Assembly (NCBI RefSeq): GCF_004959935.1
Contig: NZ_SMYN01000002.1
Coordinates: forward strand, 186,001 to 250,000
Length of the DNA stretch: 64,000 nt
Direction: 5' to 3'
Source: Falsirhodobacter xinxiangensis
GTDB taxonomy: Bacteria > Pseudomonadota > Alphaproteobacteria > Rhodobacterales > Rhodobacteraceae
Positions 1 to 9,676 of this stretch are shown one piece after another (positions within the stretch are counted from its first letter, which is position 1; each line of letters opens with the position of its first letter). The notes under the pieces are model-generated. The model made no database searches and was not told the DNA's origin. It saw only the letters and a program-made list of their open reading frames with translations. The translations under genes and the position numbers were made by a program.

Positions 1-102
1 GCGGTCCGCCGCTTCGGTATCGCGCCAGAACCCGCGCATCAGAACGCCCGCCACGGCCAAGCCGAGCGCGCCTGCCACGAGCCAGAAGATCCAGACGGTC
101 AT
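1..102 (-). CDS. Membrane-anchored protein, N-terminal fragment
   Basis: Only the first 34 codons are inside the window; the gene runs off the left edge. The visible part starts with ATG behind a good ribosome binding site (AGGGGGA, 8-10 bases upstream) and encodes a short polar start, one hydrophobic segment at about residues 3-22 (WIFWLVAGALGLAVAGVLM) and then a charged stretch. This shape fits a single N-terminal membrane anchor, such as in the cytochrome c maturation protein CcmI, but the fragment is too short to identify. It is divergent from the sarcosine oxidase operon, so bases 103-263 should hold both promoters; I could not assign either one. Confidence 0.45.
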   Translation of the reverse strand, partial: MTVWIFWLVAGALGLAVAGVLMRGFWRDTEAADR

Positions 103-263
103 CGCGTCCCCCTTTTGCCAGCCATCTATCCCGCCGGGCCGGGGGGCCGCAATGCCGTCTTGCGGCGATGTCGCATTTGGAGCGATTGTGCCGCAACCGG
201 AAGCGGCTTTCGATGCGCCGGGATCCAGAACAGACTGACAAGAATAGAAGCGACAGGGGCCCC

Positions 264-1511
264 ATGAGACGCTATTCCGTTTTCGCTATCGCCCGCGAGG
301 CGATGCGCCATCATACCGGATGGGAAAGGGCGTGGGCCTCGCCCGAGCCGCGGGCCTCCTATGACGTGGTGATCGTGGGTGCGGGCGGGCATGGCCTTGC
401 AACCGCTTATTATCTTGGGAAGAATTTCGGCATCACCAATATTGCGGTGATCGAGAAGGGTTGGCTTGGCGGCGGCAATACGGGCCGGAATACGACCATC
501 ATCCGCTCGAACTATCTGCAAGACCCGTCGGCCGCGATCTACGACAAGGCGCTGTCGCTTTATGAGAACCTGAGCCAGGACCTGAACTACAACGTCATGT
601 TCAGCCCTCGCGGTTTGTTGATGCTGGCACAGACCCATCACGAGGTTCGCGGCTATCTGCGGACGGTCCATGCCAACAATCTTCAGGGTGTGAAGACGGA
701 ATGGATCGGGCCGGAGAAGGTCAAGGAGCTGGTGCCGATCATCAACATCCATGGCCCGCGCTATCCCATACTTGGGGCGCTGTATCAGGAACGCGGCGGC
801 ACGGCGCGGCATGACGCCGTGGCATGGGGCTATGCCCGCGCCTGTTCGGCGATGGGGATGCACATCATCCAGCAATGCGAGGTGACGGGGGTCCGATCCG
901 AAGGCGGGCAGGTCACGGGGGTCGAGACGACCAAGGGCCATATCGGCTGCAAGAAGCTGGGCATCGTCGTCGCGGGCCATTCGGGTCAGGTCGCGGCGAT
1001 GGCGGGTTTCCGTCTGCCGGTGGAATCCATGGCGCTTCAGGCGCTGGTGTCCGAACCGATCAAGCCCTGCATGGACGTGGTGGTGATGGCCAACACCGTC
1101 CACGGCTACATGTCCCAGTCCGACAAGGGCGAGATGGTGATCGGGGGCGGCACGGACGGGTTCAACAACTATACCCAGCGCGGGTCTTTCCATCATATCG
1201 AGGAAACCTTGCGCGCGCTGATCGAGACGTTCCCGATGATCAGCCGCCTGAAGATGCTGCGGCAATGGGGCGGGATCGTGGACATGACTGGCGACCGCTC
1301 GCCACTGATTTCCAAGACGCCGCTGGCGGGCTGCTTCATCAACTGCGGTTGGGGCACCGGCGGATTCAAGGCGATCCCCGGATCGGGCTGGGCGATGGCC
1401 GAACTGGTGGCCAAGGGCGAGCCGGGGCCGCTGGCGGCGGAATTCAGCATCGACCGCTTCAAGGAAGGTCGGTTCATCGACGAAAGCGTAGCTGCGGGGG
1501 TGGCACATTGA
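264..1511 (+). CDS. soxB: Sarcosine oxidase, beta subunit
   Basis: Catalytic flavoprotein subunit of heterotetrameric sarcosine oxidase, which demethylates sarcosine to glycine and passes the one-carbon unit to tetrahydrofolate with the alpha subunit. The 415-residue product has the dinucleotide-binding motif VIVGAGGHG near residue 37 and the RHD motif (His183), which matches the histidine that carries covalent FMN in the corynebacterial enzyme. I chose ATG 264 rather than an upstream in-frame start because it gives the usual family N-terminus (MRRYSVFAIAREAM) and has an AGGGG element upstream. First gene of soxBDAG; in this lineage the enzyme is the last step of glycine betaine/dimethylglycine degradation. 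Confidence 0.95.
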   Translation: MRRYSVFAIAREAMRHHTGWERAWASPEPRASYDVVIVGAGGHGLATAYYLGKNFGITNIAVIEKGWLGGGNTGRNTTIIRSNYLQDPSAAIYDKALSLYENLSQDLNYNVMFSPRGLLMLAQTHHEVRGYLRTVHANNLQGVKTEWIGPEKVKELVPIINIHGPRYPILGALYQERGGTARHDAVAWGYARACSAMGMHIIQQCEVTGVRSEGGQVTGVETTKGHIGCKKLGIVVAGHSGQVAAMAGFRLPVESMALQALVSEPIKPCMDVVVMANTVHGYMSQSDKGEMVIGGGTDGFNNYTQRGSFHHIEETLRALIETFPMISRLKMLRQWGGIVDMTGDRSPLISKTPLAGCFINCGWGTGGFKAIPGSGWAMAELVAKGEPGPLAAEFSIDRFKEGRFIDESVAAGVAH

Positions 1512-1524
1512 AACGGGGTGACCA

Positions 1525-1848
1525 ATGCTGATCCTTGAATGCCCGCATTGCGGCATCCGCGCCGAGGAAACCGAACTGTCGCCCGGCGGCGAGGCGCATC
1601 TGAAACGCTTCGGCCCCGGTTCGTCGGACCAAGAGTTCGAGGATTACATGTTCGCGCGCAAAAACCCCAAGGGCGTGCATTTCGAACGCTGGCGCCATGC
1701 CTATGGCTGCGGGAAATGGTTCATCGCCGCCCGCTGCACCGCCACGCTGGAGGTGTTCGGGACATACCCCGCGCAGACGGCGGAACCGCCGCAGCACATC
1801 ATCGACGCCGTAAAGACCCGCCGTCCGGGCTGGGAGGGATATAAATGA
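1525..1848 (+). CDS. soxD: Sarcosine oxidase, delta subunit
   Basis: Small zinc-binding structural subunit of heterotetrameric sarcosine oxidase, 107 residues. The expected zinc ligands are visible: Cys6 and Cys9 in ECPHCG, plus His58 and Cys62 in RHAYGCGKWF. It lies 13 bases after soxB, and its stop overlaps the soxA start in an ATGA motif, so translation is probably coupled. The C-terminal tail (residues 85-107) is slightly longer than in the shortest family members but nothing is missing. Confidence 0.95.
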   Translation: MLILECPHCGIRAEETELSPGGEAHLKRFGPGSSDQEFEDYMFARKNPKGVHFERWRHAYGCGKWFIAARCTATLEVFGTYPAQTAEPPQHIIDAVKTRRPGWEGYK

Positions 1849-4823
1849 GCACCCGTCTTGCCTGTGGCGGTCGTCTGATCGACCGCCGCGCCCCGCGCAC
1901 ATTTTCGTTCAACGGCAAGAAGATGCGCGGCTTTCTTGGCGACACGCTTGCATCGGCGCTGCTGGCGAACGATCAGATGCTGGTGGGCCGCAGCTTCAAA
2001 TACCACCGCCCGCGCGGCATCGTCGCGGCCGGCCCCGAGGAGCCGAACGCCCTGGTCGGCCTCGGCACCGGGTCGCGGTTCGAGCCGAACCAGCGCGTCA
2101 CCACGACCGAGCTGTTCGACGGGTTGACCGCGACCAGCCAGAACCATTGGCCGAGCCTCGAATTCGACGTGGGGGTCGTGAACAACTATGCCGCGCGATT
2201 CCTGCCGGGCGGCTTCTATTACAAGACCTTCATCCACCCGCGTTTCGCGTGGAAACATGTGTTCGAGCCGATCATCCGGCGTTCCGCAGGGCTTGGCAAA
2301 GCACCGATCGACCGCGACGCGGACCGCTATGAACAGGCCTATGACTTCGCCGACATACTGGTGATCGGCGGCGGGATCGCGGGGCTTCAGGCGGCGCTGG
2401 TGGCGGGACGTTCGGGCGCGCGCGTGCTGGTGCTGGAGCAGACAGCCCATTGGGGCGGGCGTGCCCCGGTGGACGAGGTCGAGATCGACGGACTGACCGC
2501 CGGCGAATGGATCGACAACGCCGTCCAAGAGCTTGAAGGGATGGAAAACGTCACGCTCCGCCTTCGGACCATGGGCGCGGGCGTCTATGACCACGGCTAT
2601 GTGCTGGCGGAGGAGAAGATCGCCGACCACTCCCCGGCCGATGGGCGTCCGCGAAAACGGCTGTGGCGCATTCGGGCGGCCAAGGTCATCGCGGCCCAAG
2701 GGGCCATCGAACGCCCGCTCAGCTTTGCTGGAAATGACGTTCCGGGCGTGATGCTGGCGGGTTCGGTGCGCGATTTCGTCGTGAACCACGCGGTCGCGCC
2801 GGGGGATCGCACCGTTGTCGTGACCAATAACGACGACGCCTATCGCACCGCGATCCTGCTGGTCGAGGCGGGGCTGTCGGTGCCCGCGGTTCTGGATGCG
2901 CGTCCGGTTGCCGATGGCGAATTGCCGCGCCGCGCCCGCGCCATGGGTATCCGGGTGGAAACCGGCCGCGCCATCGCTGCGGTCAAGGGAGGCAAGCGCG
3001 TCACCGGCGTCGCCACCTGCGCGCAGGCGGGTCAGGGCGCGGTTCTGGAAACCGTGGCCTGCGATTCCGTCGCCATGTCGGGCGGCTGGTCGCCTGTGGT
3101 CCATCTTTGGAGCCATTGCGGCGGCAAGCTGATCTGGGATGAGGCGAATGCCCATTTCCGCCCCGACCCGGACCGCCCGCCGACCGGGCAGGACGGGCAA
3201 GGGATGGTCGTGACCGCGGGCTCCGCTTCTGGTGCGCTGACGGCGGATGCGGTGCTCGCGGACGCGACGCAGGCGGCAGGCGGCGGCAATGTGCCCCAAG
3301 CCACCGTTCCCCAAGAAGCGCCGGTTGCCGCGATCTGGGTGATGCCGCAAGGCGCGGGGCCGGATCTGCGCGCCAAGATGTGGCTGGATTACCAGAACGA
3401 CGTGAAGGTGTCCGACGTCCAGCTTGCCGCGCGCGAGGGGTATACCTCGGTCGAACATACCAAGCGCTACACCACGCTGGGCATGGCGACGGATCAAGGG
3501 AAGCTGAGCAACATCAACGGTCTGGCGGTCCTTTCGCAAGCGTTGTCCATCGACATCCCGCAGGTCGGCACCACCACCTTCCGTCCGCCATACACGCCCG
3601 TCACCATCGGCGCGCTGGCGGGCGAGGCGCGGGACGAAATCTTCCAGCCCCTTCGCCGCACGCCGATCCACGAATGGCACGAAACCCATGACGTCGAATG
3701 GGAGCCGGTTGGCCTCTGGCGTCGCCCCTATTGCTATCGCCATCCGGGCGAGACGAGCCATCAGGCCGTCATGCGCGAGGTGTCCAACACCCGCAAGAAT
3801 GTGGGCCTTCTGGATGCCTCGACCCTTGGCAAGATCATCGTGAAGGGGCCGGATGCGGGGCGGTTCCTCGACATGCTTTACACCAACATGATGTCCACGC
3901 TGCCAGTCGGAAAATGCCGCTATGGCCTGATGTGCAACGAACAGGGCTTTTTGTCGGACGACGGCGTGGTGGCGCGCATCGACGATGAGACGTGGCTCTG
4001 CCACACCACCTCGGGCGGGGCGGACCGCATCCATGCGTGGATGGAGGACTGGCTGCAATGCGAATGGTGGGACTGGCAGGTCTTCACCGCCAACGTGACC
4101 GAGCAATTTGCACAGGTCGCGGTGGTCGGGCCGAACGCGCGCAAGCTGCTGGAAAAACTTGGCGGGATGGATGTTTCCAAGGAAACGCTGCCTTTCATGC
4201 AATGGCAGGACGGCACGCTTGGCGGCTTCCGCGCGCGTGTCTATCGCATCAGCTTCTCGGGTGAATTGTCCTACGAGATCGCGGTTCCTGCGAACGAAGG
4301 CCGCGCGTTCTGGGATGCCTGCGTGGCAGCGGGGGCCGAGCTTGGTGCGATGCCCTATGGCACCGAATGCCTGCATGTGATGCGCGCCGAAAAGGGCTTC
4401 ATCATGATCGGGGACGAGACCGACGGCACGGTAATCCCGCAGGACCTGAACCTCGCTTGGGCGATTTCCAAGAAGAAGGCCGACTACCTTGGCAAGCGCG
4501 GTCAGGAGCGGGCCTTCCTGGCCTCCCCCGACCGCTGGAAACTGGTCGGGCTGGAGACGCTGGACGGCTCTGTGCTGGAAGATGGCGCCTATGCCCCCGG
4601 CGAAGGGCGGAACGCCAACGGGCAGCGCAATACGCAGGGGCGCGTGACCTCGACCTATCACTCGCCCACGCTGGGGCGCGGGATCGCGATGGGTCTGGTG
4701 CTGCGCGGGCCCGAGCGGATGGGCGAGGTGATCGAATTCACCAAGCTGGACGGCACGCTGACCAAGGCGAAGATCGTCGATCAGGTCTTCTATGACAAGG
4801 AAGGGGCGAAGCAGGATGTCTGA
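1845..4823 (+). CDS. soxA: Sarcosine oxidase, alpha subunit
   Basis: Large subunit, 992 residues, normal for the family. An N-terminal ferredoxin-like domain is at about residues 10-100. An NAD(P)-binding Rossmann segment follows (VIGGGIAG around 173-180), which binds NAD+ in the known enzymes, and then a central oxidoreductase region. The last ~370 residues are a GcvT-like aminomethyltransferase domain that binds tetrahydrofolate. Overlaps soxD by four bases. The enzyme couples sarcosine oxidation to formation of 5,10-methylene-tetrahydrofolate. Confidence 0.95.
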   Translation: MSTRLACGGRLIDRRAPRTFSFNGKKMRGFLGDTLASALLANDQMLVGRSFKYHRPRGIVAAGPEEPNALVGLGTGSRFEPNQRVTTTELFDGLTATSQNHWPSLEFDVGVVNNYAARFLPGGFYYKTFIHPRFAWKHVFEPIIRRSAGLGKAPIDRDADRYEQAYDFADILVIGGGIAGLQAALVAGRSGARVLVLEQTAHWGGRAPVDEVEIDGLTAGEWIDNAVQELEGMENVTLRLRTMGAGVYDHGYVLAEEKIADHSPADGRPRKRLWRIRAAKVIAAQGAIERPLSFAGNDVPGVMLAGSVRDFVVNHAVAPGDRTVVVTNNDDAYRTAILLVEAGLSVPAVLDARPVADGELPRRARAMGIRVETGRAIAAVKGGKRVTGVATCAQAGQGAVLETVACDSVAMSGGWSPVVHLWSHCGGKLIWDEANAHFRPDPDRPPTGQDGQGMVVTAGSASGALTADAVLADATQAAGGGNVPQATVPQEAPVAAIWVMPQGAGPDLRAKMWLDYQNDVKVSDVQLAAREGYTSVEHTKRYTTLGMATDQGKLSNINGLAVLSQALSIDIPQVGTTTFRPPYTPVTIGALAGEARDEIFQPLRRTPIHEWHETHDVEWEPVGLWRRPYCYRHPGETSHQAVMREVSNTRKNVGLLDASTLGKIIVKGPDAGRFLDMLYTNMMSTLPVGKCRYGLMCNEQGFLSDDGVVARIDDETWLCHTTSGGADRIHAWMEDWLQCEWWDWQVFTANVTEQFAQVAVVGPNARKLLEKLGGMDVSKETLPFMQWQDGTLGGFRARVYRISFSGELSYEIAVPANEGRAFWDACVAAGAELGAMPYGTECLHVMRAEKGFIMIGDETDGTVIPQDLNLAWAISKKKADYLGKRGQERAFLASPDRWKLVGLETLDGSVLEDGAYAPGEGRNANGQRNTQGRVTSTYHSPTLGRGIAMGLVLRGPERMGEVIEFTKLDGTLTKAKIVDQVFYDKEGAKQDV

Positions 4824-5313
4824 GATGCTGTTCGAAGGTTTCGCCAAGGTCGCGGATGCAGGTCCGGTCGGGATGATCACGCTGCGCGCGAAACCCGGAG
4901 CGGCGCTGGACGCCGCGCTTGGCACCGTGCCGGGCCAGCGGCAGATCGCGGGCAACGTCGCGTGGATGTCCCCCGACGAATACCTGATCTTCGTGCCCTA
5001 TGCCGATGCTGCGGCGAAAATCACCGAACTGGACGCGGCGCTGGTCGGCATCCATCACCTTGCGGTCGATGTGTCGGATTCCCGCGCGGTGTTCGACATC
5101 ACCGGCCCGAAGGCCGCCGATGTGCTGTCGAAGCTGATGCCGGTTGACTTCCGCACCCTGCCAGTGGGCGAGATCCGCCGCAGCCGCGCAGGGCAGGTGG
5201 CGGCGGCCGTCTGGCGGCACGAGGACGGGTTCCGCCTTTTCTGCTTCCGCTCCGTCGCGCGGTATGTGTTCGGGCTGCTGTCCCATTCGGCGCAGCCCGG
5301 ATCAGAGATCTAG
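4816..5313 (+). CDS. soxG: Sarcosine oxidase, gamma subunit
   Basis: Small GcvT-like subunit of sarcosine oxidase, 165 residues, with typical segments such as [20 protein letters not shown] and a C-terminal [13 protein letters not shown]. The start ATG 4816 lies inside the end of soxA (8-base overlap) and follows a purine-rich AAGGGGCGAAGCAGG stretch. An in-frame start at 4792 would only add residues within soxA. The stop codon sits in the palindrome CTAG, which also supplies the stop of the convergent rpe gene. Confidence 0.92.
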   Translation: MSEMLFEGFAKVADAGPVGMITLRAKPGAALDAALGTVPGQRQIAGNVAWMSPDEYLIFVPYADAAAKITELDAALVGIHHLAVDVSDSRAVFDITGPKAADVLSKLMPVDFRTLPVGEIRRSRAGQVAAAVWRHEDGFRLFCFRSVARYVFGLLSHSAQPGSEI

Positions 5314-5987
5314 ACCGAAGCGCGGATCGCCCGGATGTTCTGCCCATAGACTTCCGGACGATCCACCGATCCGCCTTTGAATACGGCCGATCCCGCAACA
5401 AGCACATCCGCCCCCGCTGCCACCACCAAGGGCGCGGTTTCGGGCGTCACGCCGCCGTCGATCTCGATATGGATCGGACGGTCGCCGATCATCGCGCGCA
5501 GCTTGCGGACCTTTTCAACTTGGCTATGGATGAAGCTTTGCCCGCCGAAGCCGGGGTTCACTGTCATCACGCAGATCAGGTCGGTCAGGTCCAGAAGATA
5601 CTCCACCGCCTCGATCCCCGTGCCGGGGTTCAGGGCCAGACCGGCCTTTGCACCGGTGGCCCGGATCGCCTGAAGCGTGCGGTGGATATGCGGCCCAGCC
5701 TCCAGATGCGCGGTGATGACGTCCGCACCCGCATCGGCATAGGCCTGGATATAGGTTTCGACGGGCGCGATCATCAGGTGGACGTCCATCACGCCCTTGA
5801 TGTGCGGGCGGATCGCCTTGCAGGTGGCGGGGCCGAAGGTCAGGTTCGGCACGAAGTGCCCGTCCATCACGTCCACATGCACCCAGTCGGCGCCCTGCGC
5901 CTCGATGGCGCGACACTCGGCGCCGAAATTGGCGAAATCCGCCGAAAGGATGGAGGGCGCGATCTTCAGGCTGCGGTCGAATGTCAT
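5310..5987 (-). CDS. rpe: Ribulose-phosphate 3-epimerase
   Basis: Interconverts ribulose 5-phosphate and xylulose 5-phosphate in the pentose phosphate pathway and Calvin cycle. The 225-residue TIM barrel shows the family metal/substrate segments [16 protein letters not shown] near residue 35 and [13 protein letters not shown] near 140. The start at 5987 has a strong GGAGG six bases upstream on the minus strand; the longer open frame upstream is unlikely. Convergent with soxG, sharing a CTAG for both stops. Confidence 0.95.
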   Translation of the reverse strand: MTFDRSLKIAPSILSADFANFGAECRAIEAQGADWVHVDVMDGHFVPNLTFGPATCKAIRPHIKGVMDVHLMIAPVETYIQAYADAGADVITAHLEAGPHIHRTLQAIRATGAKAGLALNPGTGIEAVEYLLDLTDLICVMTVNPGFGGQSFIHSQVEKVRKLRAMIGDRPIHIEIDGGVTPETAPLVVAAGADVLVAGSAVFKGGSVDRPEVYGQNIRAIRASV

Positions 5988-6193
5988 CTCTAAACCTCCA
6001 TCGGCGTGACGTGCGGTTGAATAGCCCCCTTCGCCTGCAAGGGGAAGGCAAGATTGCGCGATGGAGAATCGGGCAGGGCGAACAGGGCCGGGGCAAAATA
6101 TCGGCGCGGACGGGTGCGCGCGAAAGCCGCCGACTGCAAAGACGACCCTGCGGAGAACCAGCTTCTGTAATTGGAACGCCGCCAGTTCGCGCG

Positions 6194-6222
6194 TTGATCT
6201 TGGCCGAACGGCCTCAAATACT
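6194..6222 (+). promoter_or_regulatory. Candidate sigma-70 promoter of the importer operon
   Basis: TTGATC at 6194-6199, a 17-base spacer and AATACT at 6217-6222 form a 4/6 plus 4/6 match to the -35/-10 consensus. It ends about 30 bases before the importer start, whose own GGAGG is at 6240-6244. The rest of the 264-base gap (5988-6251) shows nothing else I recognise; it must also hold the rpe promoter on the other strand. Confidence 0.4.
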
Positions 6223-6251
6223 CGGCGGAAATCGGCATCGGAGGAGTGGGA

Positions 6252-7877
6252 ATGCCCCGCAGGCGCGACCTTTTGAAATTGTTTCCCGCAGCGGCTTTGT
6301 TGGCGGTCGGCGGCAGGGCGTTCGCCGCCCCGGCCAAGGGCGGCACGATCACCTTCGGCATCGAAAGCGAACCGACGACGCTGAACCCGCACCTGAACGG
6401 ACAGGCGAAGGCGCGCGTCATCCTGCGCAACCTCTACGACACTCTGCTGGCGCGCGATGCGCAGGGGGGCTTCGTTCCGTGGTTGGCCGAAGGGTATGAG
6501 GTTTCGTCGGACGGGCTGGTCTATGACTTCACTCTCCGGCCCGGCATTCGGTTTCACGACGGCGTGCCACTGGACGCCGCCGCGCTGGCTGCGACGTTCG
6601 AGGCGGTGCGCGACGTCGCCTATGCGCCCTCGTTGGCCGAGGGTCCGGCGGCGGCGATCGCGGCAGTTGAGGCGACCGGCCCGCTCGTCCTGCGCATCAC
6701 GCTTTCCCGGCCCTATGCACCTTTCCTCGGTTTCGCAGCGGGGCTGGAGATACTGTCGCCCGCGGCATATGCGTCAGATCAGCTGAAGGCGGGGGGACCG
6801 GCGGTTGCGGGAACGGGGCCCTTCATCCTCGACGCCTATGCCAAGGGGCAGGAAATCCGTCTTCGCCGCAATCCCGACTACCAGTGGGCCCCGGCGGATG
6901 CCGCGCATCAGGGCCCGGCCTTGCTGGAGGGCGCGACCTTCCGGTTCCTTGGCGAATCCGCCGTCAGGATCGGTGCGCTGTCCTCGGGACAGGTCGATGT
7001 GATCGAGGGGATTTCCGGCAACGATGTCAGCCTGTTCCGCGATGTGCCGGGCTTCAGCTATGCCCGCGCGCTGAATACGGGGACGCCCTATACGTTGTTC
7101 CTGAACGCCCAGCACGGGCCGACCGCCGATCTTGCCGTGCGAAAGGCGCTGTTCGCGGCGCTCGATATCGACGGGGTGCTCGCCTCGGTCTATCGCGGGG
7201 AACGGCAGCGGGCATGGGGGATCAGCGGCCCGACCGAGGCGGATTTCTATGACGCCTCCATCGAGCGCTCCTTCGCCTTCGACCCTGCCGAGGCGAACCG
7301 CCTGCTGGACGGGGCGGGCTGGACCGCGCGCGATGCGGACGGGTTCCGCACCAAGGACGGCAAACGCCTGTCGATCGAGGTGGTGCAATCGCAGGCGACC
7401 GTGCGCGACCAGCGCGACGTGTTGTTGCTGGCGCTTCAGGCGCAGGCGCGGCAGAACGCGGGCATCCTGCTGGACCTGCAATATGTGGACCTCGGGACCT
7501 ATTCGGCGCGGCGCAAGGGGGGGGATTACGGGTCGATCCCGAACTCCCGCACCCCGGCCAATGACGGGTTGGATATCGAATACCATTACCTGCCGATCGA
7601 CCGGGGCGGGTCCATCAACTATGCCCGCATTAACGATCCCGAAGTGGTCGAGTGGCTGGCTGCCGCCGCCGCAACGCAGGACACCGCCACCCGCAAGGCG
7701 CTTTACGCGCAGGTTCAGGACTTGGCGATCCGGCAGAAGGCCTATGCCCTGCCGCTTTACGTCCCCGAGGACCAGATCGCGGCGGGCGCGCATGTCCAAG
7801 GGCTCGGCTTTCGCCCCTATCTTGCGCAGCCGGACAGCCTGCATTCCGTCTGGCTGGACGAGGGGGCGCGGATATGA
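6252..7877 (+). CDS. ABC transporter substrate-binding protein, family 5 (first)
   Basis: Periplasmic binding protein of the DppA/OppA/NikA type (SBP family 5), 541 residues. The N-terminus PRRRDLLK followed by a hydrophobic stretch and AFA-AP looks like a twin-arginine signal peptide. The mature part starts with the family pattern [19 protein letters not shown]. Start 6252 is placed by GGAGGAG seven bases upstream, in preference to a GTG two codons earlier. It is clearly paralogous to the binding proteins at 11233 and 20365: same opening motif and same C-terminal [14 protein letters not shown]...FRPY. Substrate unknown; from its neighbours I infer a sulfur-containing amino acid derivative or small peptide. 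Confidence 0.88.
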   Translation: MPRRRDLLKLFPAAALLAVGGRAFAAPAKGGTITFGIESEPTTLNPHLNGQAKARVILRNLYDTLLARDAQGGFVPWLAEGYEVSSDGLVYDFTLRPGIRFHDGVPLDAAALAATFEAVRDVAYAPSLAEGPAAAIAAVEATGPLVLRITLSRPYAPFLGFAAGLEILSPAAYASDQLKAGGPAVAGTGPFILDAYAKGQEIRLRRNPDYQWAPADAAHQGPALLEGATFRFLGESAVRIGALSSGQVDVIEGISGNDVSLFRDVPGFSYARALNTGTPYTLFLNAQHGPTADLAVRKALFAALDIDGVLASVYRGERQRAWGISGPTEADFYDASIERSFAFDPAEANRLLDGAGWTARDADGFRTKDGKRLSIEVVQSQATVRDQRDVLLLALQAQARQNAGILLDLQYVDLGTYSARRKGGDYGSIPNSRTPANDGLDIEYHYLPIDRGGSINYARINDPEVVEWLAAAAATQDTATRKALYAQVQDLAIRQKAYALPLYVPEDQIAAGAHVQGLGFRPYLAQPDSLHSVWLDEGARI

Positions 7878-8803
7878 CCCTTGGCCGCCGTATAGCCGGA
7901 CGTGTGCTGTCCGGCGCTCTGGTGCTTCTGGCGGCGATCACGCTGGCCTTCCTGTCGGTGCATGTCGCGCCCGGCGACATCGTGGACATCATCGTCGGCG
8001 ATCAGATCCCCGCGCCCGAGGTGGAGGCCGCGATCCGCGCCGAATGGGGGTTGGACCGACCGCTGATCGTTCAATACCTGTCCTATCTGGGGCGCGTCCT
8101 GCAGGGGGATTTCGGTCGTTCCTACATGCTCCAGACCGACGTGTTCCCGCTGTTGACCGGACAGCTTCTGCCGACGTTGAAGCTGACGGCGGCCGCCTTC
8201 GTGGTCGCGGTGGTCTTTGCGGTGGTGACGGCGCTTCTGACCGCGCATCGCCCCATCGGCGGGCGCATCATGGGCGGTCTGGAGCTGTTTCTGGTCTCCA
8301 CCCCCAGTTTCTGGCTGGGGATCGTGCTGCTTTACGTCTTCAGCTTCACGCTGAAGATATTCCCCGTCGCGGGCGATCGCAGTTTCTCCGCACTGGTGCT
8401 GCCGGCACTGGCATTGGGCCTGTCGCTGGGCGCGGTCGTCGCGCAGGTGCTGCGCCAAAGTCTGGAGCGCGCGCTGGAGGAGCCATTCGCGCTGACCGTG
8501 CGAAGCTGGGGCGCGGGCGAGGGCACGTTGCGGCTGCGCCACGCGCTGCGCCACGCGGCCATCCCCTCGGTCACGCTGGCGGGCTGGCTGATCGGCGGGC
8601 TGCTGGGCGGTGCGGTCATCACGGAGCAGGTTTTTGGGCGTCCCGGTCTTGGGCGCGTGACGGTGGATGCGGTGCTGTCCAAGGACATCCCAGTAGTGCT
8701 GGCGGTCGCGATCTTTTCCTCGGCCATCTATGTCACGCTCAGCACGGCGGTCGATCTGCTGTGCCTTGCGCTGGACCCGCGCATCAGGACGGGGGGAAGG
8801 TAG
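7874..8803 (+). CDS. ABC transporter permease, DppB type
   Basis: Inner membrane permease of a peptide-type importer, 309 residues with about six hydrophobic segments and the family features of DppB/OppB: an N-terminal periplasmic segment with LIVQYLSYLGRVLQGDFGRS and the cytoplasmic coupling helix around VRSWGAGEGTLRLRHALRHA. The ATG overlaps the TGA of the binding protein gene (ATATGA), so expression is coupled. Works with the following permease and the fused ATPase. Confidence 0.92.
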   Translation: MTLGRRIAGRVLSGALVLLAAITLAFLSVHVAPGDIVDIIVGDQIPAPEVEAAIRAEWGLDRPLIVQYLSYLGRVLQGDFGRSYMLQTDVFPLLTGQLLPTLKLTAAAFVVAVVFAVVTALLTAHRPIGGRIMGGLELFLVSTPSFWLGIVLLYVFSFTLKIFPVAGDRSFSALVLPALALGLSLGAVVAQVLRQSLERALEEPFALTVRSWGAGEGTLRLRHALRHAAIPSVTLAGWLIGGLLGGAVITEQVFGRPGLGRVTVDAVLSKDIPVVLAVAIFSSAIYVTLSTAVDLLCLALDPRIRTGGR

Positions 8804-9676
8804 ATGACCTTGCAGAACGCCTTCGATATTCCGCGCGGGCCGGGCCCGCTGCGCCGTGCCCTGCGGCTGGCACGCCGCGAATGGGGTGCCGCGCTTGCGT
8901 GCCTGTTCCTGCTGGCGGTGGCGCTTGGCGCGGCATGGCCTCAGCTTTTGACCGGCTATGATCCGGTGGCAGCCGATCCGCTTGCGGCTCAGCTTGCACC
9001 GGGGGCCGCGCATTGGTTCGGCACCGACCATCTGGGGCGCGACATCTTTGCCCGCGTCGTCCATGGCGCGCGGTATTCGTTGTTGATCGGTGCCTCGGCC
9101 ACGGTGTTGGCGATGGTGTTCGGCACGTTGCTTGGCCTGATCGCGGGTCTTGCGCGAGGGCTGCTGGACGAAGCGATCTCGCGCTTTCTGGATGTGGTGT
9201 CCGCCTTTCCCGACCTTTTGCTCGCGCTGGTGCTGATCGGGTTCACAGGACCGGGGACGGTGAACCTGATCTTCGCGCTGGGCGTCGCGTCCATCCCGCG
9301 TTTCGCGCGCGTGGTCCGCAGCCAGACATTCGTGATCGCGCAGTCGGGCTATGTCGAACAGGCACGCACCTTCGGCCTGCCGCGCTGGAAACTGGTCACG
9401 CGCCACGTCCTGCCCCATGCCATCGCGCATGTGCCGATCATGGCGACCATCGGCCTTGGGACCACCATCATTGGCTCGGCAGGGCTGTCGTTCCTTGGGA
9501 TGGGACCGCAGCCGCCTGCGCCCGAATGGGGCGCGATGCTGTCCGAGGGGCGCAACTATCTTCGCAACGCGTGGTGGATCGGCGCATGGCCGGGCATCGC
9601 GATCACGCTGACGGTCATCGCGACCGGGGTCATCGGTCGCCGCTGGCAGGCCGCATTCGAGGGGAGGCGCGGATGA
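8804..9676 (+). CDS. ABC transporter permease, DppC type
   Basis: Second permease, 290 residues. It has a DppC-like N-terminal extension, the motif HWFGTDHLGRDIFARVVHGAR near residue 70 that is typical of this half, and a coupling loop at QARTFGLPRWKLVTRHVLPHA. It starts at the base after the stop of the first permease (TAGATG) and overlaps the ATPase gene by four bases. Forms the heterodimeric channel with its upstream partner. Confidence 0.92.
   Translation: MTLQNAFDIPRGPGPLRRALRLARREWGAALACLFLLAVALGAAWPQLLTGYDPVAADPLAAQLAPGAAHWFGTDHLGRDIFARVVHGARYSLLIGASATVLAMVFGTLLGLIAGLARGLLDEAISRFLDVVSAFPDLLLALVLIGFTGPGTVNLIFALGVASIPRFARVVRSQTFVIAQSGYVEQARTFGLPRWKLVTRHVLPHAIAHVPIMATIGLGTTIIGSAGLSFLGMGPQPPAPEWGAMLSEGRNYLRNAWWIGAWPGIAITLTVIATGVIGRRWQAAFEGRRG

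Noticed and set aside
1701-4955. 1084-codon open frame antisense to soxA
   Set aside because: It is the shadow of a GC-rich coding region; composition is Arg/His/Pro-rich without any motif, while soxA on the other strand is unmistakable.
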